From Cohnella hashimotonis (GTDB lineage Bacteria; Bacillota; Bacilli; Paenibacillales; Paenibacillaceae): a DNA stretch of 64,000 nucleotides. The notes beneath the pieces were generated by a model. The model made no database searches. It was not told the origin of the DNA and was given only the letters and a program-made list of their open reading frames with translations. Shown here piece after piece: positions 1-7,516 of this stretch (position 1 is its first letter; each line of letters starts with the position of its first letter). The stretch covers positions 6,448,001 through 6,512,000 of the forward strand of contig NZ_JAGRPV010000001.1 of assembly GCF_030014955.1 (NCBI RefSeq), read 5' to 3'. A program made the translations under genes and the position numbers.

Positions 1-83
1 CCGGCATAGAAGTCGACGTTTTCCTGCGGATTTCTGGCGAATGCGGTGATATGGTGGATACCTGCGGTTTGGATGGTAGTCAT
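1..83 (-). CDS. VOC-family ring-cleaving dioxygenase, MhqO-like (3' part outside window)
   Basis: Only the N-terminal 27 codons are inside the window. They read MTTIQTAGIHHITAFARNP and then a QENVDFYAG-type stretch, the typical opening of the first betaalphabeta repeat of glyoxalase/bleomycin-resistance/extradiol dioxygenase (VOC) proteins; the IHH pair supplies a metal-ligand histidine in this family. The start ATG follows a GAGGAGTG ribosome site. It lies 51 bp downstream of a DoxX-family gene on the same strand, the arrangement seen for mhqO and mhqP in Bacillus subtilis, where the enzymes detoxify quinones and catechols under the repressor MhqR. Family assignment is good. The exact substrate cannot be judged from the fragment. 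Confidence 0.72.
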   Translation of the reverse strand, partial: MTTIQTAGIHHITAFARNPQENVDFYA

Positions 84-134
84 GATTGATTCACTCCTCG
101 TTTATGTTAGGAAACGCACGATTGGGTTAGCCGA

Positions 135-536
135 TTAAAATAAGTTGAACACGTTGTCGAGCGAGTATGCGCCCGCGCCGGTCAGCGCCACGCCGATCGC
201 GATGGCGAGCATGACGAGCGGGTATTCGTAGCCATTTGCCGTCGACCATACGCCGTTAGGAGCGTGGACCTTGATGGCGCCGATCATGGCAAGCGCGATC
301 AGGACCGCGGCGACCGGCGTCAGCAGACCGACCGTGAACAACGCGCCGCCCAGGAATTCCATGAGCCCGGCGATGACGGCCATCGCGACGCCCGGCTTGA
401 TGCCGACCGATTCCATCCAGCCGCCCGTTCCCTTCGGTCCGTAGCCGCCGAACATGCCGAACAGCTTTTGCGCCCCATGCCCCACAAACAACAAACCTAC
501 AACGATTCGAATGATCAGCAATCCCGTATCCATCAT
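135..536 (-). CDS. DoxX family membrane protein (MhqP-like)
   Basis: A 133-residue integral membrane protein with four hydrophobic helices. It opens with LLIIRIVVGLLFVGHGAQKLFG, broken by the GHGAQKLFG signature of the DoxX/MhqP/YfiD group; a GP-rich loop (GGYGPKGTGGW) and a second helix pair follow. The ribosome site AAAGGAGAG sits 7 nt before the ATG. It is the likely first gene of a two-gene unit with the downstream ring-cleaving dioxygenase. In B. subtilis the equivalent mhqNOP unit responds to quinone electrophiles. AT-rich inverted repeats upstream could bind a MarR-type repressor. DoxX proteins have no firmly established activity, so the role in quinone stress is inferred from context. 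Confidence 0.85.
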   Translation of the reverse strand: MMDTGLLIIRIVVGLLFVGHGAQKLFGMFGGYGPKGTGGWMESVGIKPGVAMAVIAGLMEFLGGALFTVGLLTPVAAVLIALAMIGAIKVHAPNGVWSTANGYEYPLVMLAIAIGVALTGAGAYSLDNVFNLF

Positions 537-571
537 GATAATTCTCTCCTTTAAAATGTTTATTTTAATTT

Positions 572-590
572 TCTTTAATTAAAGATATTA
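572..590. promoter_or_regulatory. AT-rich palindrome upstream of the DoxX gene, possible MarR/MhqR-type operator
   Basis: TCTTTAATTAAAGA (572-585) is a perfect 14-bp palindrome about 36 bp before the DoxX start codon, inside an AT-rich patch that is unusual for this GC-rich DNA. The 11-mer AATTAAAGATA recurs about 200 bp further upstream. MarR-family repressors such as MhqR bind short palindromes ending in ATCT/AGAT. Binding here is inferred. Confidence 0.4.
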
Positions 591-611
591 GGTCGGCGAA
601 AACTTGATCGT

Positions 612-713
612 CTAAATCGGTTCGCGCCATCCCTCGCCTTGCTGCTGACTCACTAGCGTCGTCTTTTCCATCGTCGTTGCCATTGCCATCGTCCTTGCCA
701 TCGTGCCAGCCAT
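612..713 (-). CDS. Possible 33-residue ORF upstream of the DoxX gene
   Basis: A short ATG-to-TAG frame preceded by TGAGGA seven bases before the ATG. It begins MAGTMARTMAMATTMEK and ends in a polar tail, so it is a low-complexity Met/Ala/Thr peptide produced by GATGGCAA-type micro-repeats. No family is recognised. It lies between the two AATTAAAGATA palindromes, so it could be a leader peptide or simply an open stretch of repeats. Coding status is doubtful. Confidence 0.15.
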   Translation of the reverse strand: MAGTMARTMAMATTMEKTTLVSQQQGEGWREPI

Positions 714-774
714 TCGTTATTCCTCATTTCGCCGTTTGTTTTGGTTCGCTTCACTGTGTTTGTTTGGTTCGTTC

Positions 775-794
775 ATCTCTTGAATTAAAGATAA
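775..794. promoter_or_regulatory. Second copy of the AATTAAAGATA element, possible operator
   Basis: ATCTCTTGAATTAAAGATAA has ATCT and AGAT half-sites around an AT-rich centre, similar in design to known MhqR boxes. It shares AATTAAAGATA with the palindrome at 572-590. The remaining 537-861 region holds no convincing gene apart from the doubtful short frame at 612-713. Confidence 0.35.
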
Positions 795-861
795 TTGATT
801 TGAAGCATTTTGTCAACACCCCTTTTAAAGGTTTTGGGAAGGCTCTCTTTCGCGCAGGCTC

Positions 862-1420
862 GGTTTGTTTCTAGTTAGGAGTTCTAGCGGTATGGCGACG
901 TCCTCGAGGGTTGGTTTGTTTCTAGATGGGACTTCCTGCCACGTGGTCGCATGACGGAGGGCAGGTTAGTTTCTAGATGGGACTTCCTGCGATGTGGTGG
1001 TATCCTCGAGAGCGGGTTTGTTTCTAGTTGGGACTTCCTGCGATGTGGTGGCATCCTGGAGGGCGGGTTTGTTTCTAGTTGGGACTTCCTGCGACGTAGC
1101 GGCATCCTGGAGGGCGGGTTTGTTTCTAGATGGGACTTCCTGCGATGTGGTGGCATGCCGGAGGGCGGGTTTGTTTCTAGATGGGACTTCCTGCGATGTG
1201 GTGGCATGCCGGAGGGCAGGTTTGTTTCTAAATAAGACTTCCTAGGATGTGGTGGCATCCTGGAGGTGGGTTTGTTTCTAGTTGGGACTTCCTGCGATGT
1301 GGTGGCATGCCGGAGGGCAGGTTTGTTTCTAAATAAGACTTCCTAGGATGTGGTGGCATCCTGGAGGTGGGTTTGTTTCTAGTTGGGACTTCCTGCGACG
1401 TAGCGGCATCCTGCAGGATT
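862..1420. repeat. Tandem repeat array, 11 units of 50-51 bp
   Basis: Units begin at 862, 913, 964, 1015, 1066, 1117, 1168, 1219, 1269, 1320 and 1370, with a truncated twelfth start (GGTTTGCTCC) at 1421. Each unit carries GGTTTGTTTCTAG, then GGGACTTCCTGCGA, then GTGGTGGCATCC or variants. Two consecutive two-unit blocks (1219-1319 and 1320-1420) are nearly alike, marking a recent 101-bp duplication. Because the period is divisible by three, open frames of up to 124 codons arise on both strands (17-residue repeat SHLETNPPSGMPPHRRK), but none has a convincing ribosome site. The array lies between the LtrA gene and the mhq-like genes. Confidence 0.93.
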
Positions 1421-1492
1421 GGTTTGCTCCCATATGAAGTGAACTGCGCCCTGCGCCGTCCGGACTCTCTTCCCCGCGTTTCCGTTTCGCGC

Positions 1493-1530
1493 AAAAAAAC
1501 GCCGGAACCATCCATTCGGATGGCGCCGGC
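1493..1530 (-). terminator. Rho-independent terminator of the LtrA gene
   Basis: On the minus strand a GC-rich hairpin (arms GCCGG..CCATCC and GGATGG..CCGGC, positions 1501-1530) is followed directly by seven T residues (1493-1499). It begins 23 bp after the LtrA stop codon. Confidence 0.85.
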
Positions 1531-1553
1531 GGTTGATTGCTAAATCGATTGGT

Positions 1554-2762
1554 TCATCCGTGATGCTTGGGCACGAGCGTGCACAACCGGTTGGAAAACC
1601 GGCTGCCCCATACGGCGACCGCGATCAGAACGATTACGGCGGAGGCCGACAGCGCCAGCGGGGTTAGCGAGTGCGAGAACAGTGCGAGTACGGCCAGCGC
1701 TGCGAGTCCCGTTGCATGCGGTACAGCGAACATTCGGGATACGATCCATATAAAGATCGCGTTGCTCAGCAGATAAAGTGCCGGGGAACCCAATACGACC
1801 AACGCTACGCCGGGCTCCAGATGCCCGGTCGGATGCGCGAGCAGAAATTCGTCCGCGACGGCCGACAGCACGATGCCTCCCGCCAACAGCAGGTGCGTAT
1901 ACGTATAGGCCGCTCTCGCCAGCTGTCCCGGGACGCTCGCGTTTACGATATAGTGATGGCCGATACGCGAGGTCGTCTCAAAGTAGATCCACCACATAGA
2001 CACCGTGCCCAAGAACGAGACGAGAAACGCCAGCACCGTCTCCGCGTTTCTCTCCAGCCCCGCAAAAGTGGCGCCCATGACGATAATGGACTCTCCGAGC
2101 GCGATAATAATGAACAGACCTGCGCGTTCCGCCATATGGGCGCCTTCGACCGCCCAATCCGCGGCCGTGGAGCGGCCGATCCGCGGCACCCAGAAGCCGA
2201 GGGAAGGGGCCACATAATCGATAAGCAGCGCGACGCCCCAAAGCGCCAGACGCATCTCGCCCTCCTGCGTCCCGCCCGCGACCCAAAAGACGCCCGACAA
2301 AATGAGCCAGCACAGGATGCGCACCAGATTGATCTGATTGACCGGCGCGCCATGCCCAAGCGCCCATACGGTGAAGGCGGTACGCCCGATCTGGAATGCG
2401 GCATACGAGATGCCGAAGTACAGTCCTGCATGCTCGAACGCCTCGGGTATCGAAGTGGACATGATCAAGCCGATCAGCATGAGCGCGAACAGCATAATGC
2501 GCACCGGGAGCGCATCCGGGCTCAGCCAGTTGATGACCCAGGTCGTGTAGTTCCACGCCCACCAGACGGCCATGGTCAGCATTGCCGTATGCAGCGCGCC
2601 CATCCACGTGAAGTTCTCAAGCAGCGAATGGGACAGCTGCGTGACGGCAAATACGAAAATCAAATCGAAAAACAGTTCGATAAATGAAACCTTGCCAGAA
2701 TCGCTGAGGCCTCTGCTGCGAAAAAGCTCTGGTCTGTGATGTCTGCGATGCGCTTGCGCCAT
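1554..2762 (-). CDS. Low temperature requirement protein A (LtrA) family membrane protein
   Basis: A 402-residue multi-spanning membrane protein, about the usual length for this family. The N-terminal region contains the family's conserved VSFIELFFDLIFVFAVTQLS motif, followed by roughly ten hydrophobic helices. A polar loop near residues 195-215 carries APSLGFWVPR and ADWAVEGAHMAER, and GESIIVMG follows; these are also typical of LtrA. The ribosome site GGAGGAGG precedes the ATG. LtrA was named for a Listeria mutant unable to grow in the cold. Its biochemical function is unknown. The gene appears monocistronic, with a strong terminator downstream. Confidence 0.9.
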   Translation of the reverse strand: MAQAHRRHHRPELFRSRGLSDSGKVSFIELFFDLIFVFAVTQLSHSLLENFTWMGALHTAMLTMAVWWAWNYTTWVINWLSPDALPVRIMLFALMLIGLIMSTSIPEAFEHAGLYFGISYAAFQIGRTAFTVWALGHGAPVNQINLVRILCWLILSGVFWVAGGTQEGEMRLALWGVALLIDYVAPSLGFWVPRIGRSTAADWAVEGAHMAERAGLFIIIALGESIIVMGATFAGLERNAETVLAFLVSFLGTVSMWWIYFETTSRIGHHYIVNASVPGQLARAAYTYTHLLLAGGIVLSAVADEFLLAHPTGHLEPGVALVVLGSPALYLLSNAIFIWIVSRMFAVPHATGLAALAVLALFSHSLTPLALSASAVIVLIAVAVWGSRFSNRLCTLVPKHHG

Positions 2763-2855
2763 GCCGGCGATCCTCCTCCTGTTCGCTCTCTAATCATTTA
2801 AAGCTGAGTATAGCAGAGAACGCCGGCTCTTTGGCTAAAGTTTCGTCCTCCATCG

Positions 2856-4211
2856 TTATTCGCTACTCTGCGTCTGGGACGAAGCGATCCCCGAATTCTC
2901 GTTTTCGCGGTCCAGCGCCGACTGCATTTCGGACTCCATACGCTTTAACGCGTCGGAGACCGTCATATCCCCCGACATCGCTTGCGGCGTATACGTTTGA
3001 GAGATCTCTTCGATTCGGTTTATTACCGGCATCGGCAGCACACCTAAGGAAGCAACAGGCGACAGATTACGGCGCTGGAGCTTGTAAAAAACCGCCTTGT
3101 CATCGTCGGACTGGTCCTCAGCCGAACTTCTGGCCGCCAAGCTCGATGGATCGATGCGCGGGAGCACCTTGGCATAGTCCTCGCCGCCGATATATTGAAG
3201 GAGACGCCACGCCGCGGCAGGCTGAGGCGCATTTTGGGCGATCGAGAATACGTCTTCCGGCACCGCTGCCGCTCCCGTATCCGGCTCCCGCTCGCTAACC
3301 GGCACGGTTGCCATGCCCCATTCGAGCGACTCATATCCGCCCCCGCCCAGCGTTCGAAAGAGCCGCGAGTCCGAAATCGCCATCGCTACCCGCCCGGTCA
3401 GGAAAGGCATGGCATTCAACTGGCTTTCCTTCAGGTTTAAAGCCGCGGTCTTGTTCGTTTTAGCTCTGTCCAGGCAAGCTCCGGACGAGAGGCAGGACTT
3501 CACGTTCTGAAAAATACGTTCCCACGCCTCCGTATTTAACGTGAACTTGCCATTCGCATAAACGCTTATCCCGTCAGTTTCGCCAATATTTAACGCCATC
3601 ATGAATGGATTTGCCGTAGAAGGGTAGTCGAGCCCGAATTCGGCAGGCTCATTGCCGGCGGGCGCCTTGGCGAATCGGTTCGCCAGGGTGAACACCTCGT
3701 TCCAGCTCATGTAGTCAGTCGGATAAGCGATCTTATAACGATCAAAGAGTGCCTTGTTGTAATAAAGCGCATATCCGGTAAACGTCGCCGCTATTCCGTA
3801 CAGCTTTCCTTCCGCGCTTAACGCATCGGTTACCGCAGGGGCGATCTCCGCCAGATCGAACTTGTCCTTCTTGGCGAGATCGTCGAGCGGCTGCAGCGCG
3901 CCCTTGTCTCTCGCCCGCTCGAAAAAGTTGTGCGGAAGCGCAATCACGTCCGGGTTTTCCTTCTCGATCAGCTCGTCCACGACCGTATCAGGGTTGCCGC
4001 CGCCCGCTTGTTCGAGCCGCTCGACGACCGAGATGACTTCCAGATCGTCGTCGGGATGCGTCGCGATATAAAAACTGCCATATCTCTCATTGAACAGGTT
4101 CGCGTTCCAGGCGAGCACCTTGATCGTGGCCGGCTCCGGCAGCTCGGGCTCCTTGGCGCAGCCGGCGGCTATTAGAGAAACCATCGACATCGCGATTACG
4201 ATTTTTTTCAA
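2856..4211 (-). CDS. Extracellular solute-binding lipoprotein (ABC sugar importer family 1)
   Basis: The product is a bacterial extracellular solute-binding protein of the sugar-binding group, about 451 residues. I place the start at a TTG codon preceded by GAGGGTG, giving MKKIVIAMSMVSLIAAGC with a lipobox and Cys18. An in-frame ATG exists 33 bp upstream (4244) but would add 11 residues before the signal peptide and has no good ribosome site. The mature part has the usual features: an NPDVIALPHNFFERARDKGALQPLDD-like segment and LYGIAATFTGYALYYNKALF. No permease genes adjoin it, so it is an orphan binding protein that must borrow a transporter or act as a sensor. Ligand unknown. Confidence 0.85.
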   Translation of the reverse strand: MKKIVIAMSMVSLIAAGCAKEPELPEPATIKVLAWNANLFNERYGSFYIATHPDDDLEVISVVERLEQAGGGNPDTVVDELIEKENPDVIALPHNFFERARDKGALQPLDDLAKKDKFDLAEIAPAVTDALSAEGKLYGIAATFTGYALYYNKALFDRYKIAYPTDYMSWNEVFTLANRFAKAPAGNEPAEFGLDYPSTANPFMMALNIGETDGISVYANGKFTLNTEAWERIFQNVKSCLSSGACLDRAKTNKTAALNLKESQLNAMPFLTGRVAMAISDSRLFRTLGGGGYESLEWGMATVPVSEREPDTGAAAVPEDVFSIAQNAPQPAAAWRLLQYIGGEDYAKVLPRIDPSSLAARSSAEDQSDDDKAVFYKLQRRNLSPVASLGVLPMPVINRIEEISQTYTPQAMSGDMTVSDALKRMESEMQSALDRENENSGIASSQTQSSE

Positions 4212-4243
4212 CACCAGCACCCTCATTTCGATCATATTTTCCA

Positions 4244-4296
4244 TTTTTTACTTTAAATGATGGTAAGGCGATTATCCACCTTTTTTACTTCAAACG
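4244..4296 (-). promoter_or_regulatory. Two direct repeats of a TTTTACTTYAAAYG box upstream of the solute-binding protein
   Basis: On the + strand TTTTTTACTTTAAATG (4244-4259) and TTTTTTACTTCAAACG (4281-4296) are 37 bp apart and agree at 14 of 16 positions. The same box occurs at 49188-49201 upstream of the other importer's permease operon. Direct repeats of this type are typical AraC-family binding sites. Function is inferred. If they are operators, the TTG start at 4211 is favoured over the ATG at 4244. Confidence 0.45.
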
Positions 4297-4310
4297 GATA
4301 ATAACAGCAC

Positions 4311-4341
4311 AAAAAGGCCTCGGCACCGTGGCAGAGACCTT
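4311..4341 (-). terminator. Probable terminator of the EamA transporter gene
   Basis: On the minus strand AAGGTCTCTG and CCGAGGCCTT pair with one wobble around GCCACGGTG, followed by TTTTT (4311-4315). It lies 56 bp past the EamA stop codon. Confidence 0.65.
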
Positions 4342-4396
4342 GTTATCGATCTTCGCAAATTAGGAACTTTCTAATGGCGCGCCCGGCTGGAAGCGC

Positions 4397-5278
4397 CTAT
4401 CTCTCCCGCAGCCTGCCCGTCCTGCTCATCGGAACGACGAACGCTGCGAGCAAACTGCCGAACAGCAGCAGGATACCAGCCGACTGCAGCCCATCCGGCC
4501 GAAAGCCGTCGACGAGGATATCGAGCAGGATGGCCACCGCGGGATCGACAAAAACGAACACAGCGACGACCGGAGACGGCAAGCGGCGGATGCTGCCGAA
4601 AAAGAGCAGGTACACGCCCCCGGTATGGACGATGCCTGTCGCGACGGCATATAGCCATTCGCCGCGCGCGAGCTTTTCATAAGCTTCGAAATGCACGAAC
4701 GGCAGCAGCAGCGCCAGCCCGATGGCCATCTGGATAAACGTCGTCGCATACACGCTCGTCTGCCGCACGCTTTTGCCGAACAGCATCGTCGCCGCGTAAA
4801 AAAAGGCCGCTAGTACGCCGCACGCCATGCCCTGCCAGCTTGAAGGGGCACCGTTGAAGCCTGCCGCCCCCATGATGAGCAGCGTGCCCGCGAAGCACCC
4901 TGCAAGCGACAGGATCGCGGTTCTGCCGAGCTTGTCCCGGAAGATGAGGCCGCCCGCGATCAGCGCGAGAATCGGAGCCAAATGATAGAGCGAGATCGCG
5001 ATCGTCACGGATATAAGTCTGAACGCGGTGAACAGGAACACCCAATTCAGCAAGTTGGAAACGCCGCACGCGACGACGATGAGCGTCTCCCTGACGTCCC
5101 ACCGCTCACGTCTAAAGCTGCCGGTGAGCAGCCAGGCCGCCAGCAGAATGGCGAAGGCGCAGACGCATCGGACAAATACCAATTCCACGGCCGGCAAGCC
5201 CGTTCGCGAAGAAAAGAACCCGACCGAGCCGAATATGGCCATCGCTATAATGAGCTGCGATAAAGCGGACTTGTGCAT
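4397..5278 (-). CDS. EamA/DMT-superfamily transporter
   Basis: The 293-residue product has ten predicted membrane helices in two five-helix halves, each an EamA domain (about residues 5-135 and 148-283), the standard size for drug/metabolite transporters. Family-like stretches include LYHLAPILALIAGGLIFRDKLG at the end of the first half and SPVVAVFVFVDPAVAILLDI in the second. Substrates of such proteins range from amino acids to nucleobases and drugs and cannot be predicted from sequence. The upstream ribosome site is GGGGAG with somewhat long spacing. It appears monocistronic. Confidence 0.88.
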   Translation of the reverse strand: MHKSALSQLIIAMAIFGSVGFFSSRTGLPAVELVFVRCVCAFAILLAAWLLTGSFRRERWDVRETLIVVACGVSNLLNWVFLFTAFRLISVTIAISLYHLAPILALIAGGLIFRDKLGRTAILSLAGCFAGTLLIMGAAGFNGAPSSWQGMACGVLAAFFYAATMLFGKSVRQTSVYATTFIQMAIGLALLLPFVHFEAYEKLARGEWLYAVATGIVHTGGVYLLFFGSIRRLPSPVVAVFVFVDPAVAILLDILVDGFRPDGLQSAGILLLFGSLLAAFVVPMSRTGRLRER

Positions 5279-5380
5279 GATCTGGATGATTCTCCCCGGT
5301 GTCTGATGGACCTAACTCTACTATAGAAGCGGGGATCGGGACAACGCGGAAATCCGTGCCAGCGACACGGGAAATCCGAA

Positions 5381-5941
5381 CTAAACCGTTTGCCGAAATA
5401 CCTCCGATAAATTCATAGCAAGGCACGGAACTGCCGTTGAGACGATCTCGTCCTCCGTCGTCCAGGTTCTGAAGAGCCGGTACTCGCCTTCGGTCAGTAC
5501 GAACTGATCGACCAGCCGGTACTCGGGTTCGACCAGCCAATATTCGGCTACGCCGAATCGCTCGTACGTCGCCTTCTTGATCGTCTTGTCGTTGCGCGCC
5601 GTGCTGTCGGACAAAATCTCGACGACCAGGTCCGGCGCGCTATAGACATAGCCGTCCCGGATGATGTCGCTGCGCGTCCGGCTAATATAGAGCAAGTCCG
5701 GCTGCAGGATGTTGTCCTTGTCGAAGTGAACGTCCATCGGTGCGAGCAGGATCACCCCGTCCTGCATGCAAGAAGCATTAAATGCTAGAAAAAGCTGTCC
5801 GAGCACATCCTGATGCACGAACTTCGGCGAGGTGAGAAAGTCGTACCGCACGCCGCCGATGATCTCGTAGCGTTCGTCGATAAAATACGTGCCGTGCGTC
5901 TCTTTGACCTTGCCGTTGCCTCCGCTTTTCTTTTCGCTCAT
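5381..5941 (-). CDS. Uma2 family (DUF820) putative PD-(D/E)XK nuclease
   Basis: A 186-residue protein matching the Uma2/DUF820 fold. It shows YEIIGG near the N-terminus, then QPDLLYI, then the core APDLVVEILSDSTARND, followed by KKATYERFGVAEYWLV. The PD...E..S..T...D..K pattern is the family's putative restriction-endonuclease-like active site. The start is the ATG behind GGAGG (MSEKKSGGNG); an upstream in-frame ATG would extend into the preceding terminator. Uma2 genes are abundant in cyanobacteria and some Firmicutes, and their biological role is unclear. The gene stands alone between the EamA transporter and the GH4 operon terminator. Confidence 0.83.
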   Translation of the reverse strand: MSEKKSGGNGKVKETHGTYFIDERYEIIGGVRYDFLTSPKFVHQDVLGQLFLAFNASCMQDGVILLAPMDVHFDKDNILQPDLLYISRTRSDIIRDGYVYSAPDLVVEILSDSTARNDKTIKKATYERFGVAEYWLVEPEYRLVDQFVLTEGEYRLFRTWTTEDEIVSTAVPCLAMNLSEVFRQTV

Positions 5942-5960
5942 TTTACCATCCTCCTCACGC

Positions 5961-6007
5961 AAAACACCCCGCAAAGCGCCGCGATCCATCGCGCGCTCTG
6001 CGGGGTG
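5961..6007 (-). terminator. Terminator of the FG-GAP/oxidoreductase/GH4 operon
   Basis: Long hairpin with arms CACCCCGCA..GCGAT and ATCGCG..TGCGGGGTG (5965-6007), followed on the minus strand by TTTT (5961-5964). It begins 72 bp after the GH4 stop codon and ends just before the ribosome site of the Uma2 gene. Confidence 0.75.
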
Positions 6008-6079
6008 CTTCCCCGATCATTTCCCTCATTATGGTCGAAAAAGGACGAAACTGTCAATCCCCCGCGGCGGGATCCTGCT

Positions 6080-7492
6080 TTACTTTGCCAGCTCGCCGAA
6101 CCGCGAGAACACCGCCAACGCCGGATCGATCGGCACTTCCGCCCGCTGCAAGCCTTCGGGCGTCTCGATCGTCGGCGTGGGACGCGGCAGGCGCCCTTCG
6201 AACTGCGGCAGCCACTGCTGCTGCGCCTTCAGCATCTCCGTGACCATGTCGCGGATTTCCTTCAGCGTCAAGACCGACGACGTGAGCGGATCGAGCGCGA
6301 TCGCCTGCACGACCGTCTCCGGATCGCCGGACTTGGCAGCCAGCACGGCCAGCCGCTGCACGTTGATGTTGGTCATGTTAAGCGCCGCGCACTGCGGCGG
6401 AATCTCGCCGATGACCGTCCGGTGGATGCCCGTACGGTCCGCAAACACCGCGCCCTCGGCGCAGCAGTCTGCCGGGAGGTTGGCGATCATGCCGTTATTG
6501 CGCAGGTTGCCGCTGAACTTGAACGTTTTTCCCGTTTCCAACGCCTCGATGATATAAGCGCAATACTCCACGCTTCGGGGCGGCAAGTCGTACGATTCGT
6601 CCGCCAGAATGTCCTGGTCCTTGTACTTCTCGGCGACGTACGCGCACCAAGTATAGTACGCGCCGGACTCTCCGCCGAAGGAAGGCTCGTCGCAGTACAG
6701 GTCGAGCGCCTTTTGGTTTTTGCGGAACCACGGCACGTACTCGGACAGATGCCCCGTCGACTCGGTCATGAAGTAGCCGAAATGGCGGAACACCTCGCCG
6801 CGCACCTTCTCGTTGACGTAAAATTCAGGCTGTTCGAACTTGTCGCGAAGCGCAGGGTACAGATCCTCGCCTTTGTGGGACAGCTTCGTGAACCAGCCCA
6901 TGTGATTGATGCCGGCGGAGACGTAATCGATCTCTTCCTTCGGCACGCCGGTATAGCCCGCGATGAGATCGAGCGTCGTCTGCACGCCGTGACACAGGCC
7001 GACATATTGAATGTTGGTCTCGCCGAGCGCCCAGCAGATCATGGCCATCGGGTTGACGTAGTTAAGGAGCGTCGCGTTCGGGCACAGCTCCTCCATATCC
7101 CGCGCCACGTCCAGGATAACCGGAATGCTGCGCAGCGCGCGGAATACGCCGCCTGGGCCGAGCGTATCGCCGATGCACTGGTCGACGCCGTACTTCATCG
7201 GAATCTTGTAGTCCAGCTCGAACGCGGACACGCCGCCCACCTGGAACGACGTGATGACATAGCTCGCGCCGGCCAGCGCCTCCCTGCGGTCGGTCGTCAC
7301 GAGCACGCGCGACTTGAGCCCATTCTTCTCGATGACCTTGTCGGCGAACGCCTTGACCTGCGACGTTTTGCCCGTGGAAGGGGCCATTAATACGAATTCG
7401 GTGTCTTCGAGCTCCGGCGTCGCCATGATGTCGAGCATCAGCGTCTTGCAAAAAACGATGCTGCCCGCTCCGATGATCGCGACTCTTCTCAT
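6080..7492 (-). CDS. Glycoside hydrolase family 4 (alpha-glucosidase/alpha-galactosidase type)
   Basis: The 470-residue protein is a GH4 enzyme, a family that cleaves glycosides by NAD-dependent redox chemistry with a divalent metal. The Rossmann start is MRRVAIIGAGS. Metal-binding Cys167 lies in GLCHGVQ and His197 in GINHMGW, and the GDTLGPGG loop at 108-115 is typical. An oddity is the end of the second Rossmann strand: most GH4 proteins, including the second copy in this window, have an acidic LMDID there, but this one reads LMAPST, so cofactor binding may differ. It is the last gene of a three-gene operon behind an FG-GAP protein and an oxidoreductase, 24 bp from the latter. Likely cytoplasmic; substrate unknown. 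Confidence 0.9.
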   Translation of the reverse strand: MRRVAIIGAGSIVFCKTLMLDIMATPELEDTEFVLMAPSTGKTSQVKAFADKVIEKNGLKSRVLVTTDRREALAGASYVITSFQVGGVSAFELDYKIPMKYGVDQCIGDTLGPGGVFRALRSIPVILDVARDMEELCPNATLLNYVNPMAMICWALGETNIQYVGLCHGVQTTLDLIAGYTGVPKEEIDYVSAGINHMGWFTKLSHKGEDLYPALRDKFEQPEFYVNEKVRGEVFRHFGYFMTESTGHLSEYVPWFRKNQKALDLYCDEPSFGGESGAYYTWCAYVAEKYKDQDILADESYDLPPRSVEYCAYIIEALETGKTFKFSGNLRNNGMIANLPADCCAEGAVFADRTGIHRTVIGEIPPQCAALNMTNINVQRLAVLAAKSGDPETVVQAIALDPLTSSVLTLKEIRDMVTEMLKAQQQWLPQFEGRLPRPTPTIETPEGLQRAEVPIDPALAVFSRFGELAK

Positions 7493-7516
7493 GGTACGAT
7501 CCCGTCCCTTCGCGCT

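Noticed and set aside
862..1440. CRISPR array
   Set aside because: There are no unique spacers: units are contiguous and alike throughout. The same holds for the other four arrays, and no cas gene is present.
884..1515. Open frames of 60-124 codons on both strands in the first repeat array
   Set aside because: They result from a 51-bp period free of stops; no ribosome site, no domain, and the peptide is the same 17-residue repeat over and over.
4211..4244. ATG at 4244 as start of the orphan binding protein
   Set aside because: It would overlap the TTTTTTACTTTAAATG box and has no ribosome site, while the TTG at 4211 has GAGGGTG and gives a normal lipoprotein signal.
5813..7390. Long plus-strand frame (525 codons) opposite the GH4 gene
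   Set aside because: Antisense shadow with His/Arg/Asp-rich composition; the minus-strand gene has full GH4 motifs.
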